A stretch of 64,000 nucleotides of DNA, taken from Candidatus Kryptonium sp. (GTDB lineage Bacteria > Bacteroidota > Ignavibacteria > Kryptoniales > Kryptoniaceae). This document shows, in pieces, positions 9,352 through 18,453 of the stretch. The stretch is taken from contig JANXBN010000003.1 of assembly GCA_025060635.1 (NCBI GenBank), positions 54,429 through 118,428 of the forward strand, read 5' to 3'. Both the position numbers and the translations under genes were made by a program. Positions within the stretch are counted from its first letter, which is position 1. Every line of letters starts with the position of its first letter. A model generated the notes under the pieces. That model saw only the letters and a program-made list of their open reading frames with translations. It was not told where the DNA came from and searched no databases.

Positions 9352-11364
9352 ATGTATACACATCAACGAGCCGAGATTGAACTTGAAAAAGGATTAAAGA
9401 AACTTGTTTTGGTTGGAAATCCGAATGTCGGTAAATCTATCTTTTTCAATTATTTCACAGGACTTTATGTTGAGGTCTCAAACTATCCTGGGACAACTGT
9501 AGAAATTTTGAAAGGCAGATATAAAAACTTCATCGTATATGATACTCCAGGAATCTATGGACTTTCATCATTTAACGATGAGGAGAGAATCGCAAAGAAT
9601 ATGATTATGGAAGCCGATGTAATTTTAAATATAGTTGATGCTGTGAACCTTGAGAGAGATCTTTTCCTCACGCTTCAACTCATAGATACGGGGAAACCCG
9701 TTGTTGTTGCTTTGAACATGATGGACGAAGCTGAAAAGAAAAAGATAAAAATAAACATTGAGCGACTTTCAAAACTGCTCGGCGTTCCAGTTATTCCAAC
9801 AATTGCGGTAAAGCAACAGGGTTTTAAAGAAGTAGCTGATGCAATTGAAAAAGCAACTATCGGGAATAGAGATAAAAAAATTCAAGAGAAAATCTCAACG
9901 ATATCAAAGAAATTCAAAGTATCTGAAATTGAATCCCTTTTGATAATTGAAGGTGATTCGGAAACGATAGATAAACTCAAGTCAAAGTTTGATGGTGAAA
10001 TTTACAACTTTGATGAGAGAGAGAAAATCTATATTGAACGACGCAACAAAGCTAACCAGATTGTCGCTGAAGTTGTAAGCATTGATACAGCTGGTGGAAA
10101 AGTTTCTGGTTTAATCGGGAGGTTGGCTATCCATCCAATTTTTGGTCTTTTTTTCATCGCCATTGTGCTTTATCTTGCATATCTCGTCGTCGGGAAATTG
10201 ATCGCTCAAGATCTTGTAAGCTTTACTGAAAATGAGATCGGAAGCAGAATTTATGAGTATAACATTAGAAAGTTTGTGGCAAATTATTTTCCTGTAGAAA
10301 TAAATGTTAATGTCCTTGATGAAAATGAAGAGATAGTTGAGGTCAAGAATTTCGTTTTTGAACATGGTTTGAAGAATTCACCGAATACTTTGAACGAACT
10401 GCAAAATTTCGTAAGAGATAAAAATGTTGAATATGAATTTAACTTTAAAAGCCCAGTTCTAACTATACTTTTTGGTGAATTTGGAGTTTTAACGATGACT
10501 GTGAAATATCTTTTGTTTTTACTTTTGCCTTTGGTCATTGGGTTTTATCTTATGCTTGCAATACTTGAAGATAGTGGTTATCTGCCGCGACTTGCAACTT
10601 TCGTTGATAGATTGATGAACTATGTTGGTTTAAATGGGAAAGCTGTCATTCCAATGATACTTGGCTTTGGATGTGTAACGATGGCAACGATTACGACGCG
10701 TCTTCTTTCAACAAGTAGGGAAAAGAGAATAATGACAGCGATTTTGCAAATAACGATTCCATGTTCTGCACAGCTTGCCGTGATAACGGCACTTCTTATG
10801 AGAGCTGGGTTTCAGGCAACACTGATATATCTTTTGACAATGTTTTCTGTTTTCGTAACAGTTGGCGTTGTTTTGAATAAAGTTCTGCCTGGTAGCGCAA
10901 CGCCACTCTTGATAGATTTGCCACCGATGAGAATTCCAAGGATTGACAATCTTGCAAGAAAAACCTGGATGAGAACCTTCTATTTTATAAAAGAAGCCGG
11001 GATGTGGTTCTTCATTGGTGCTTTTTTAATTGGAGTAATGCAAGTAACTGGTTTGCTTGAAAAATGGATTCAAGTGCTTTCACCTTTGACCATTAATTGG
11101 TTACAGTTACCTGCCGAGGCTTCAAGAGCTTTTATAATGGGAATTGTCAGAAGAGATTTTGGGGCTGCTGGTTTTTATGCGCTTGATTTAACGCCGATGC
11201 AAACAGTAGCTGGTCTTGTAACGATAACTTTATTTGTTCCGTGTATCGCTTCACTTATGGTTATGCTTAAGGAAAGGGGAGCTTTTGAAGGATTAATAAT
11301 ATGGGCTTCAAGTTGGATTATAGCTTTTACGGTTGGTGGTATAGTTTCACAGATTCTAATTTAA
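9352..11364 (+). CDS. feoB: Ferrous iron transporter B (GTPase-permease)
   Basis: Inner-membrane Fe(II) uptake protein of 670 residues. The N-terminal G domain shows G1 GNPNVGKS (22-29), G3 DTPG (64-67) and G4 NMMD (122-125). A helical cytosolic spacer follows to about 250. The membrane part has two Gate-type repeats with the conserved LEDSGYLPRLA and GFGCVTMATITTR, and the metal-path Cys in PCSAQLA. Between the first membrane helix (about 262-283) and the next (about 383-404) there is a loop of about 100 residues, including an unusually acidic stretch at about 314-366 that most FeoB proteins do not have. The stop overlaps that of the convergent queE in TTAA. No strong Shine-Dalgarno precedes the ATG; coupling to feoA is likely. 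Confidence 0.95.
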   Translation: MYTHQRAEIELEKGLKKLVLVGNPNVGKSIFFNYFTGLYVEVSNYPGTTVEILKGRYKNFIVYDTPGIYGLSSFNDEERIAKNMIMEADVILNIVDAVNLERDLFLTLQLIDTGKPVVVALNMMDEAEKKKIKINIERLSKLLGVPVIPTIAVKQQGFKEVADAIEKATIGNRDKKIQEKISTISKKFKVSEIESLLIIEGDSETIDKLKSKFDGEIYNFDEREKIYIERRNKANQIVAEVVSIDTAGGKVSGLIGRLAIHPIFGLFFIAIVLYLAYLVVGKLIAQDLVSFTENEIGSRIYEYNIRKFVANYFPVEINVNVLDENEEIVEVKNFVFEHGLKNSPNTLNELQNFVRDKNVEYEFNFKSPVLTILFGEFGVLTMTVKYLLFLLLPLVIGFYLMLAILEDSGYLPRLATFVDRLMNYVGLNGKAVIPMILGFGCVTMATITTRLLSTSREKRIMTAILQITIPCSAQLAVITALLMRAGFQATLIYLLTMFSVFVTVGVVLNKVLPGSATPLLIDLPPMRIPRIDNLARKTWMRTFYFIKEAGMWFFIGAFLIGVMQVTGLLEKWIQVLSPLTINWLQLPAEASRAFIMGIVRRDFGAAGFYALDLTPMQTVAGLVTITLFVPCIASLMVMLKERGAFEGLIIWASSWIIAFTVGGIVSQILI

Positions 11365-12026
11365 ACTCCTCGTGCGGTTGGAGACCAGATATATTTGTGT
11401 AATTGAATTTGGAATCTAACGGGAAGTTTATCTTCAAGTATCCAAGTTACAATTTCAACCGGTTCAATTTCCCCAAAGACGGGAGAAAATAGAATAGTAC
11501 CAACTCTTTCTGCGAGATTAAATTTATTTATTACCTCCTTAGCCCATTCGTAGTCGCTTCTATCTTTTATGACGAATTTAACTTCATCTTTTGAGGATAA
11601 ATAATTTATGTTTTCCCATCTGTTTTTATGGCTCATCTTGCTTCCGGGACATTTGATATCCATTATAATATGAACTCTCGGGTCAACTTGGCTTATGTCT
11701 CTATGACCACCTGTTTCAAGCAAAACTGTAAAGTTTTCATCACATAATCGTTTCATTAATTTAAGTGAGTTTTCCTGTAAAAGTGGCTCTCCCCCTGTTA
11801 TCTCAACGAGTTTACAATTGTATGACTTTACTTTTTCAATTATTTTATCAATTGTCATGTCGGTTCCTTCATAAAATGCGTACTCAGTATCACACCATAT
11901 GCATCTCAGATCGCAATACGTTAATCTAACGAAAACGCACGGAAGACCAACCCAACTTGATTCACCTTGAATGCTGAAAAAAATTTCGTTTACCGTGAGT
12001 ATGTTTTCGTCTTTATTTATGGACAT
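11361..12026 (-). CDS. queE: 7-carboxy-7-deazaguanine synthase
   Basis: Radical-SAM enzyme that converts 6-carboxytetrahydropterin to 7-carboxy-7-deazaguanine on the queuosine/preQ0 path. The cluster motif C-x3-C-x2-C is seen in YCDLRCIWCDTEY. An N-terminal SIQGESSWVG precedes it, and EITGGEPLLQ follows, the SAM-binding GGEP. At 221 residues it is a normal, compact QueE. It is 5 bases downstream of queD, which makes its substrate, so the two are one operon. The window has no queC or queF. Confidence 0.93.
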   Translation of the reverse strand: MSINKDENILTVNEIFFSIQGESSWVGLPCVFVRLTYCDLRCIWCDTEYAFYEGTDMTIDKIIEKVKSYNCKLVEITGGEPLLQENSLKLMKRLCDENFTVLLETGGHRDISQVDPRVHIIMDIKCPGSKMSHKNRWENINYLSSKDEVKFVIKDRSDYEWAKEVINKFNLAERVGTILFSPVFGEIEPVEIVTWILEDKLPVRFQIQLHKYIWSPTARGV

Positions 12027-12031
12027 CGGAT

Positions 12032-12403
12032 TTATTCTTGATAAATTGCAGTATACTTTTCCGTTTCCCAGATCTCAACCAAGTCAATTTCAAGGTTATT
12101 ATATTTACCAAGTTTTACTTTTAATTCATCGTAGAAAAATTTAGCAAGGTTTTCTGCAGTCGGTTGGATTTTATCAAATGGTGGTATATCGTTAAGGTGA
12201 TAGTGATCAAGTTTGTCGACAATTTCATTTAAAATTTTTGCTAATTCTTTGAAATCAATCGCCATTCCAAAGTTATTAAGTTCTTTCGTTTTAACTACAA
12301 CCTTCACATTCCAATTGTGCCCGTGTAAGCGACCGCATTCGCCAGGATAATCTCGTATTATATGGGAAGCGGAAAATTTTTTTTGGACAGAAATTTTATA
12401 CAT
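12032..12403 (-). CDS. queD: 6-carboxy-5,6,7,8-tetrahydropterin synthase
   Basis: PTPS-family enzyme making carboxytetrahydropterin from dihydroneopterin triphosphate, the step before QueE. The Zn-binding histidines are seen in FSASHIIRDY and LHGHNW, and the catalytic Cys in GECGRLHGH. LDHYHLND holds the catalytic-triad His. The 123-residue length is typical of bacterial QueD. Its start overlaps the end of trkA by 8 bases, so the queuosine genes may be co-translated with the potassium uptake genes. Confidence 0.93.
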   Translation of the reverse strand: MYKISVQKKFSASHIIRDYPGECGRLHGHNWNVKVVVKTKELNNFGMAIDFKELAKILNEIVDKLDHYHLNDIPPFDKIQPTAENLAKFFYDELKVKLGKYNNLEIDLVEIWETEKYTAIYQE

Positions 12404-13064
12404 AACTTCGCGATATTATTTTTTTAATGTCTTTATCTTTGCCGAAAATTAAAAGCTCATCTTCTGGCTCAATTTTCGCATCTGGATCTGGAACACCGAG
12501 TGGTTTTTTGTTTTTTATAACGGTGATTAGAAGAACATTATAATTTTTTCTAAGTTCAAGTTCGCGAATTGTTTTCCCAATGAAATCCTTAGGCGCCTTA
12601 ATCCAGGCTACTTCATAATCTTTGGTTATTTCAAAAAATTCTATAAATCCATCGCTTAAAAGCAGTTTTGAAACATGCTTTGCAACTTCTTCTTCGGGGG
12701 AGATTATGTCTTCTTCACTGATGCCGATGCTTTTTAAAATTTTCTTGTGAATTTCTTCAGTTGCCCTCGCAATTATTCTTTTAGCTCCAAGCTCTTTCAA
12801 AAGAACGCAGGTTAAAAGCAGTGCTTCAAAGTTTTCGCCTATTGTGACTATGACTGCGTCCATATCCTTAAGACCAAATCTCTCAAGTTCTCTTATATCG
12901 GTGCTATCAAGTTTTACAGGGACGATGTTTGGATGGGATAGTTCGTTTATTCTTTCTTCGTTTAAATCAATTGCGAGAACTTCAACATTGGCCTCTGCGA
13001 GATCAAGCGCGAGATTTTTGCCGAAGGTCCCTAATCCTATTATAGCGAATTTCTTTTTATTCAT
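12396..13064 (-). CDS. trkA: Potassium uptake regulatory subunit TrkA/KtrA
   Basis: Cytosolic nucleotide-binding gating subunit of a Trk/Ktr potassium channel. The RCK_N Rossmann motif IIGLGTFGKNLA is at about 8-19, with acidic AIDLNEE at the end of beta-2 for NAD(H) or ATP/ADP. The RCK_C domain covers about 135-222. A single RCK pair in 222 residues matches KtrA rather than the doubled E. coli TrkA. Its ATG directly abuts the stop of trkH with no spacer, which supports coupled translation with its membrane partner. Confidence 0.94.
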   Translation of the reverse strand: MNKKKFAIIGLGTFGKNLALDLAEANVEVLAIDLNEERINELSHPNIVPVKLDSTDIRELERFGLKDMDAVIVTIGENFEALLLTCVLLKELGAKRIIARATEEIHKKILKSIGISEEDIISPEEEVAKHVSKLLLSDGFIEFFEITKDYEVAWIKAPKDFIGKTIRELELRKNYNVLLITVIKNKKPLGVPDPDAKIEPEDELLIFGKDKDIKKIISRSYV

Positions 13065-14843
13065 TTATGTGACGAGGACATTTTCTTTTTGATATTCATA
13101 TTTTCTCTTCTCAATCCTTCCAAAAATCGCAAACGAAAATACAAGTGGACCAACTCTTCCGATAAACATCATCATAATGATAATTAACTTTCCGAAAATT
13201 GTCAAATCAGCGGTTATACCTCTGCTTAGTCCCACTGTCCCAAAAGCCGAGACGACCTCAAAAAATATGTCAACGAGCTCAAAAGTTTTTTCCGTTATAG
13301 TTAAAATAAATGTTGCAGTAAGTATCAAAAAAGCCGATAGCAAGGCGGAAACGAACGCCCTTGAAATACTTTCTTCGCTTACTTGTTTTCTGAAAATTTC
13401 AACCTTATCTTTTCCTGTTATCATTGCGTAAATCTTTAATATAACTAATGCGAATGAGGTTGTTTTTATTCCGCCACCAGTTGAGCCTGGGGATGCACCT
13501 ATCCACATAAGCAAAGAAATGAAAAGCGCTGTTGGTACTCCAATCTTTGAAATTTCAAGCGTGTTGAAACCAGCAGTTCGTGGGGTCACAGCTTGAAAAA
13601 ATGCGTGAATAATTTTGCCCCAAAAGTTTTCCGTTCTTAAAGTGTTGTTAAATTCAAGCATTAAAAATATCAAAGTCCCCAAAATTATTAAAATTACCGT
13701 GGTGTAAATTGTTAATTTTGAATGGAGCGAGAAAACAATCGTTTGAGGTGGAATTTTGTCGTGGATAAATTTAATTCTTCTTATGGTTTTTAAAAATGGC
13801 TTTTCAATTGATTCGGTCAAAGCGATGAAACCAAGACCGCCAAGGATGAAAAGTAAGGCAATTGTGAGAATTGCAGGTATGTTGTCTTTTATATCAATCA
13901 AGTTATTTGAAAATGTGGAAAATCCAGCGTTACAGAAGGCAGAAATTGAGTGAAAAATAGAATGAAAAACTTTTTCCATCTTGCTCTTGAAAATTGAATC
14001 AGGAAGAAAATAAAAAAGAGCGATAGCCCCGAGCGCTTCAACTGAAAATGTAAGAATTAAAATTCTTGACACAGTTGATGAAATCTTTGATAGATTTTTC
14101 TCGCTGAAAATTTCACTTAGCAAAATTTTCTCTTTTATTCCCATCCCGCCACTTAAAAGAATTACAAAAAATGTGGTAAATGTCATTATCCCAAGTCCGC
14201 CAAGTTGAATTAAAACTAATATGATTATTTGTCCCAATCTTGTAAAATGCGTTCCCGTATCAACCACAATTAATCCAGTCACGCAAACGGCACTTGTTGC
14301 GGTAAAGAGAGCATCAATAAACGAAATCCCATGATAAGTTGCTTTTGGCAAAAACAAAAGAAATGTCCCCAACAGGATCATTATTAAAAAACTCAAAACA
14401 AGAAGTTGCGCTGGATGGATAGATTTTTGGATCAAGCTTTGGCTGTATCTTAATGCTTTAAGTGCAATGTCAAGCGTTAGATAAATTTGAGATGAAGCTA
14501 TGTAGATTCTTGTTATGGTTTTTATGTCAATTATTTGCGCTCCGTGAATATAGAACAAAAATCCGATGCTTTGAATTATGATTAGAAATGTTAAGATAAA
14601 TTCAAGCCATTTTTTGCGGAAATATGAAATTGGATCGGGGTTAAGTATAAGCTTTGAAAGATTGAAGAAAACGAAGTAAAAAATAGCAATTGAGTTAAAT
14701 TGATGTAAAATTCGCTCCGTTAGTTCATCAATGTGAAAACCATATTCAATCACAAGTGTGGCTATAACAGAGCCAGCAACAACGATCATTATCCCGTTAA
14801 GTATGTCGGTGATCTTTTTTAACCTATCGGAATGGTGGAGCAA
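13065..14843 (-). CDS. trkH: Potassium transporter membrane subunit TrkH/KtrB
   Basis: Inner-membrane K+ channel-like transporter of 592 residues. Four selectivity-filter pore loops are visible: SAVCVTGLIV, SAFCNAGFST, TPRTAGFNTL and SAFGTVGLSRG. The segment SPGSTGGGIKTTS is the conserved loop before the fourth repeat. The N-terminal about 140 residues hold extra hydrophobic helices before the first pore repeat, longer than in typical KtrB. It is followed immediately by trkA. The gap of 15 bases to the amidohydrolase upstream suggests the same transcript. Confidence 0.94.
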   Translation of the reverse strand: MLHHSDRLKKITDILNGIMIVVAGSVIATLVIEYGFHIDELTERILHQFNSIAIFYFVFFNLSKLILNPDPISYFRKKWLEFILTFLIIIQSIGFLFYIHGAQIIDIKTITRIYIASSQIYLTLDIALKALRYSQSLIQKSIHPAQLLVLSFLIMILLGTFLLFLPKATYHGISFIDALFTATSAVCVTGLIVVDTGTHFTRLGQIIILVLIQLGGLGIMTFTTFFVILLSGGMGIKEKILLSEIFSEKNLSKISSTVSRILILTFSVEALGAIALFYFLPDSIFKSKMEKVFHSIFHSISAFCNAGFSTFSNNLIDIKDNIPAILTIALLFILGGLGFIALTESIEKPFLKTIRRIKFIHDKIPPQTIVFSLHSKLTIYTTVILIILGTLIFLMLEFNNTLRTENFWGKIIHAFFQAVTPRTAGFNTLEISKIGVPTALFISLLMWIGASPGSTGGGIKTTSFALVILKIYAMITGKDKVEIFRKQVSEESISRAFVSALLSAFLILTATFILTITEKTFELVDIFFEVVSAFGTVGLSRGITADLTIFGKLIIIMMMFIGRVGPLVFSFAIFGRIEKRKYEYQKENVLVT

Positions 14844-14858
14844 TTTCAGAGGTGATTT

Positions 14859-16046
14859 TTATTTTGATAAGATGGATATCACAAGATAGGCAAGAAGGGA
14901 AGAGCCGTATTTCATTGCTTCTTCGTCTATCGTGAATTTTGAACTGTGAATGTCATATTTTGAGTTTTTGTCTCCAGCACCAAGCCAGATGAAGCATCCA
15001 GAAACTTTCTGAAGATAGTATGCAAAATCTTCTGCTCCCATAACAGGTCTTGCTTCAAAAACTTTGTCTTTCCCAAAGAGTTCAATTGCTTTTTGTTTCA
15101 CAAATTCTGTCATTTCGGGGTCATTTACAAGGACAGGATAACCTTGGTTTATTTTTAGTTCATAACTTGCTCCATAAGTAGATGTTATACCGTGCACGAT
15201 TTGTTTTATCATTTTCCAAGCTTTCTTTCGCCATTCTTCGTTCATCGTTCGCAAAGTTCCGGAAATTGTAGCTTCGTCTGGGATTATGTTTGTGGCAGTT
15301 CCAGCATGTATTGAGCCAATTGTCAGAACTCTTGGTTCAATTGGGTCGAAAAATCTACTTGTTATCTTTTGCAAAGCAATGACAATTTCAGAAGCAATTA
15401 CGATTGGGTCAATTGTAAAGTGAGGTCGGGCGCCATGCCCACCTTTACCTTTAATCTTAATATAGATTTCATCAGAGGAAGCCATAAGCGCACCTTCTTT
15501 TAGAAAAATTGAGCCTGCTTCAGCATCAGGACGAACATGAAGCCCAAATATATAATTAACTTTGGGATTATCAAGGACTCCTTCGTTTATCATTAATTTC
15601 GCACCGCCTGGGTTCTTCTCTTCGCTTGGTTGAAAGATGAATTTAACAGTTCCATTTAATTCATTTTGAAATTGTTTTAATATCATTGCCGAACCGAGGA
15701 GTATCGCAGTATGCGCATCATGTCCACAGGCGTGCATTTTCCCAGGTATTTTTGAAGCAAATGGTAGGTTTGTTTGCTCAAGTATAGGAAGTGCGTCCAT
15801 ATCAGCGCGAAGTGCAACTACTTTACCATTTCTTGCTCCTTTAAGAATTCCGACAACTCCCGTTTTGGCGATTCCAGTTTTAACTTTCAGTCCGATTGAC
15901 TTAAGAGTTCGTTCAACAAGTTTGGATGTTTTATATTCCTCAAAGGCAAGTTCGGGATATTGGTGAATTTTTCTTCGTATTGAAACGATTTTTGGAAAAA
16001 TTTGTTCCGAGATTTGAAAAATTTTATCACGAATTAAACTATTCAC
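14859..16046 (-). CDS. M20D-family amidohydrolase (hippurate/N-acyl-amino-acid hydrolase type)
   Basis: Metal-dependent amidohydrolase of 395 residues that would cleave N-acyl amino acids or related amides. The metal site includes MHACGHDAHTA. The following E-E pair is in FQPSEEKNPGGA, and later histidines are in FGLHVRPDAEAG and YDIHSSKF. RRKIHQYPELAFEEYKTS at the N-terminus is the family signature. There is no signal peptide, so it is probably cytosolic. The true substrate is unknown; family members annotated as IAA-amino-acid or hippurate hydrolases often act on other amides. Its start overlaps the rlmB-like gene by 8 bases. Confidence 0.9.
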   Translation of the reverse strand: MNSLIRDKIFQISEQIFPKIVSIRRKIHQYPELAFEEYKTSKLVERTLKSIGLKVKTGIAKTGVVGILKGARNGKVVALRADMDALPILEQTNLPFASKIPGKMHACGHDAHTAILLGSAMILKQFQNELNGTVKFIFQPSEEKNPGGAKLMINEGVLDNPKVNYIFGLHVRPDAEAGSIFLKEGALMASSDEIYIKIKGKGGHGARPHFTIDPIVIASEIVIALQKITSRFFDPIEPRVLTIGSIHAGTATNIIPDEATISGTLRTMNEEWRKKAWKMIKQIVHGITSTYGASYELKINQGYPVLVNDPEMTEFVKQKAIELFGKDKVFEARPVMGAEDFAYYLQKVSGCFIWLGAGDKNSKYDIHSSKFTIDEEAMKYGSSLLAYLVISILSK

Positions 16047-17010
16047 TTTTTTCGGTCTTCTTGGTTTTCTTCTTCGTTTTTGTTTTTGAATCAGATTTTT
16101 CTACTTCGGGTTCTAACTTAGATTCAGAAGATATGATCTCTTTTTCTTTCGGTGCATTATACATAAATATCGGCTCGTTCAAATTTAAGTATGGGTTCAT
16201 GATTTTTCTCTTTTTCAAATCTCTTGCTCTAACAACTTCGTACATTATTAATGCTCCAGCAACGGAAGCGTTAAGCGATTCAACTTTACCATACATTGGG
16301 ATTTTCACGAGGAAATCACATTTTTGTTTCGTGAGGAATCTAAGACCTCTTCCTTCGTTTCCTATTACAATTGCAACTGGCATGGTGTAGTCAATCTCGT
16401 AGTAAAATTTTGATGCGTTTGCGTCAGCTCCGATGATCCATATTCCTTTTTCTTTTAATTCGTCAAGGGTTTGAGCAAGGTTTGTAACTTTTGCGATGCC
16501 AACATGTGCAACTGCGCCAGCTGATGCGCGAGCTACGGTTGAGTTTATAATTGCGGTATGATGTTTTGTAGTTATGATTCCATGAACGCCGGCACATTCG
16601 GCAGTTCTCGCAAGAGCTCCGAAGTTTTGTGGATCAACAATTTCATCAAGTATTAAAATAAAAGGTGGTTCATTTCGTTCTTTTGCGACATTTAAAATTT
16701 CATCAACAGTTATATATTTCGCTTCGCTTATGATCGCTATAACTCCTTGAGTTGCAACATCGCTTGCAAGTTCACGGAAGCGTTGTTTGTTTATCTCTAC
16801 AAATGGGACGCCCTTTTTACGTGCGAGATTTCTGATTTTATCAATTTGACTTCCTCTTATCCCGTGAAGAAGATATATTTTTTCAATCATTACGCTTTGT
16901 GATTTTAGAGCTTCAATAACGGGTTGCCTTCCTGCTATTATTTTGGGCTTTGTCTCTTCTTCAGACATCTGTCCTTCGGGCGTTTGAATGTTTTCTCTTT
17001 CCATATCCAT
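16039..17010 (-). CDS. rlmB: SpoU/TrmH-type RNA 2'-O-ribose methyltransferase (RlmB-like)
   Basis: SPOUT methyltransferase that probably modifies 23S rRNA (Gm2251 in E. coli). An N-terminal substrate-binding domain (GRQPVIEAL at about 27-35) precedes the catalytic domain with LDEIVDPQNFGALARTAE, VIGNEGRGL and IPMYGKVESLNASVAGAL, the three SPOUT motifs. The start has GGGAGTG about 7 bases upstream. At 323 residues it is about 70 longer than E. coli RlmB: an N-terminal acidic leader of about 23 residues and a C-terminal tail of about 50 ending in KTKKKTKKTEKSE. The lysine-rich tail may bind RNA (inference). The exact target could also be another rRNA position or a tRNA. Confidence 0.88.
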   Translation of the reverse strand: MDMERENIQTPEGQMSEEETKPKIIAGRQPVIEALKSQSVMIEKIYLLHGIRGSQIDKIRNLARKKGVPFVEINKQRFRELASDVATQGVIAIISEAKYITVDEILNVAKERNEPPFILILDEIVDPQNFGALARTAECAGVHGIITTKHHTAIINSTVARASAGAVAHVGIAKVTNLAQTLDELKEKGIWIIGADANASKFYYEIDYTMPVAIVIGNEGRGLRFLTKQKCDFLVKIPMYGKVESLNASVAGALIMYEVVRARDLKKRKIMNPYLNLNEPIFMYNAPKEKEIISSESKLEPEVEKSDSKTKTKKKTKKTEKSE

Positions 17011-17076
17011 AGTATTTCACTCCCGAGTTTTTTGTTTTGAAAAAATTTATTTGATTAAACCAGGAAAGAAAACAAG

Positions 17077-18447
17077 TTAAAATGGTTCAGTTATCCCATA
17101 TCGCTTCAGCTTCAGGTAGAGCGTTTTTAAACTGATCCCGAGAATCTCTGCTGTTCTTGACTTATTCCAGTTGTTAGCTTTTAGAACATTTTCAATGTGA
17201 ATTTTTTCAAGTTCGGCAAGTGATAAAGTGTTTACAGGTTTCTTAATAAGTTTTGCGTAGTAATCTTCTTTAAGTTCAGGTTTAAGAGCGAGGTCTTCGG
17301 GTCTTATTATATCATCTTTGGCTAATATGGCAGCTCTTTCAACAACATTTTCAAGTTCGCGTATATTTCCTGGCCAATCATAATCTAACAATACTTGCAT
17401 TGCTTCGGGACTCATTTTCTTTCTACCACGGGTCTTTTTATTCAGGAAATGTTCAACAAATAATGGAATATCTTCCTTTCGTTCTCTCAACGAGGGAAGA
17501 CGGATTGTGACAACATTTAATCTATAAAGCAAATCCTCTCTAAAGTTACCTTTTTTAACTTCTTCATTTAAATCCTTATTTGTTGCTGAAATTATTCGGA
17601 CATCAACTTTAAGTATATTGTTGCCTCCAACTCTTCTAAATTCACCAGTTTCAATAAATCTTAGAATTTTTGGTTGAACATATTGACTTAAATCTCCAAC
17701 CTCATCAAGGAAAAGTGTTCCACCGTTTGCGATTTCAACAAGTCCTGGTTTAGATGTATGTGCATCGGTGAAAGCGCCTTTTTCATGACCGAAAAGCTCA
17801 GATTCAATTAGTGTATCTGGAATCGCGGCGCAATTTATCGCAACGAAGGGTTTATCTTTTCGCGGACTGTTTTTATGAATTAAACGTGCTATCACCTCTT
17901 TACCTGTTCCGCTTTCACCTTGAATTAAAACGGTTGCATCGGTTCCAGCAACACGAGCAACGATGTCAAGAACTTCTCTAAAAATTTTGCTTTGACCGAT
18001 CACCTCATCGGTATGAATTAACCTTGAGAGCTCATTTTGCATCAAACGATTTTGAAGTTTCAAACGACGTTTTTCAAGTGCATTTTGAATTGACACAAGG
18101 AGCTCGTCAAAATTATACGGTTTGGTTATGAAATCAAACGCTCCAAGTTTTATTGTTTCAACTGCAAGTTTTATATCTCCAAATGCTGTGATCATTATTA
18201 CTTCCGTGTCTGGTGTGTATTCTTTTATAAATTTTAAAACCTCAATTCCAGAAATCCTTGGCATTTTTATATCAAGAAGGACGATGTCATAAATTCTGTT
18301 TTGAATTATGTTAATCGCCTGCGCTCCATCATTTGCCACATCAACCTCAAATAAATTCGTTGAAAGCAATTCATCTTTCAGTAATTCACATAGATATTCT
18401 TCGTCGTCCACAACAAGCACTCTTGCTTTAACATTTCTCTCGTTCAT
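17077..18447 (-). CDS. NtrC-family sigma54-dependent response regulator
   Basis: 456-residue transcription activator. The receiver domain (about 8-120) has acidic DDEE at 14-17, phosphoacceptor Asp59 in LLDIKMP, and Lys109. The AAA+ domain has Walker A GESGTGKE (177-184). The sigma54-contact loop is GAFTDA (224-229), a variant of GAFTGA seen in some family members. The Fis-type helix-turn-helix is at the end, NNWNKSRTAEILGISLKTLY. It requires RpoN, which is not in this window, and I saw no clear -24/-12 site nearby. Six bases separate it from the receiver-DHp gene upstream, so the two are probably a signalling pair. Confidence 0.93.
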   Translation of the reverse strand: MNERNVKARVLVVDDEEYLCELLKDELLSTNLFEVDVANDGAQAINIIQNRIYDIVLLDIKMPRISGIEVLKFIKEYTPDTEVIMITAFGDIKLAVETIKLGAFDFITKPYNFDELLVSIQNALEKRRLKLQNRLMQNELSRLIHTDEVIGQSKIFREVLDIVARVAGTDATVLIQGESGTGKEVIARLIHKNSPRKDKPFVAINCAAIPDTLIESELFGHEKGAFTDAHTSKPGLVEIANGGTLFLDEVGDLSQYVQPKILRFIETGEFRRVGGNNILKVDVRIISATNKDLNEEVKKGNFREDLLYRLNVVTIRLPSLRERKEDIPLFVEHFLNKKTRGRKKMSPEAMQVLLDYDWPGNIRELENVVERAAILAKDDIIRPEDLALKPELKEDYYAKLIKKPVNTLSLAELEKIHIENVLKANNWNKSRTAEILGISLKTLYLKLKRYGITEPF

Positions 18448-18453
18448 TCTCTA

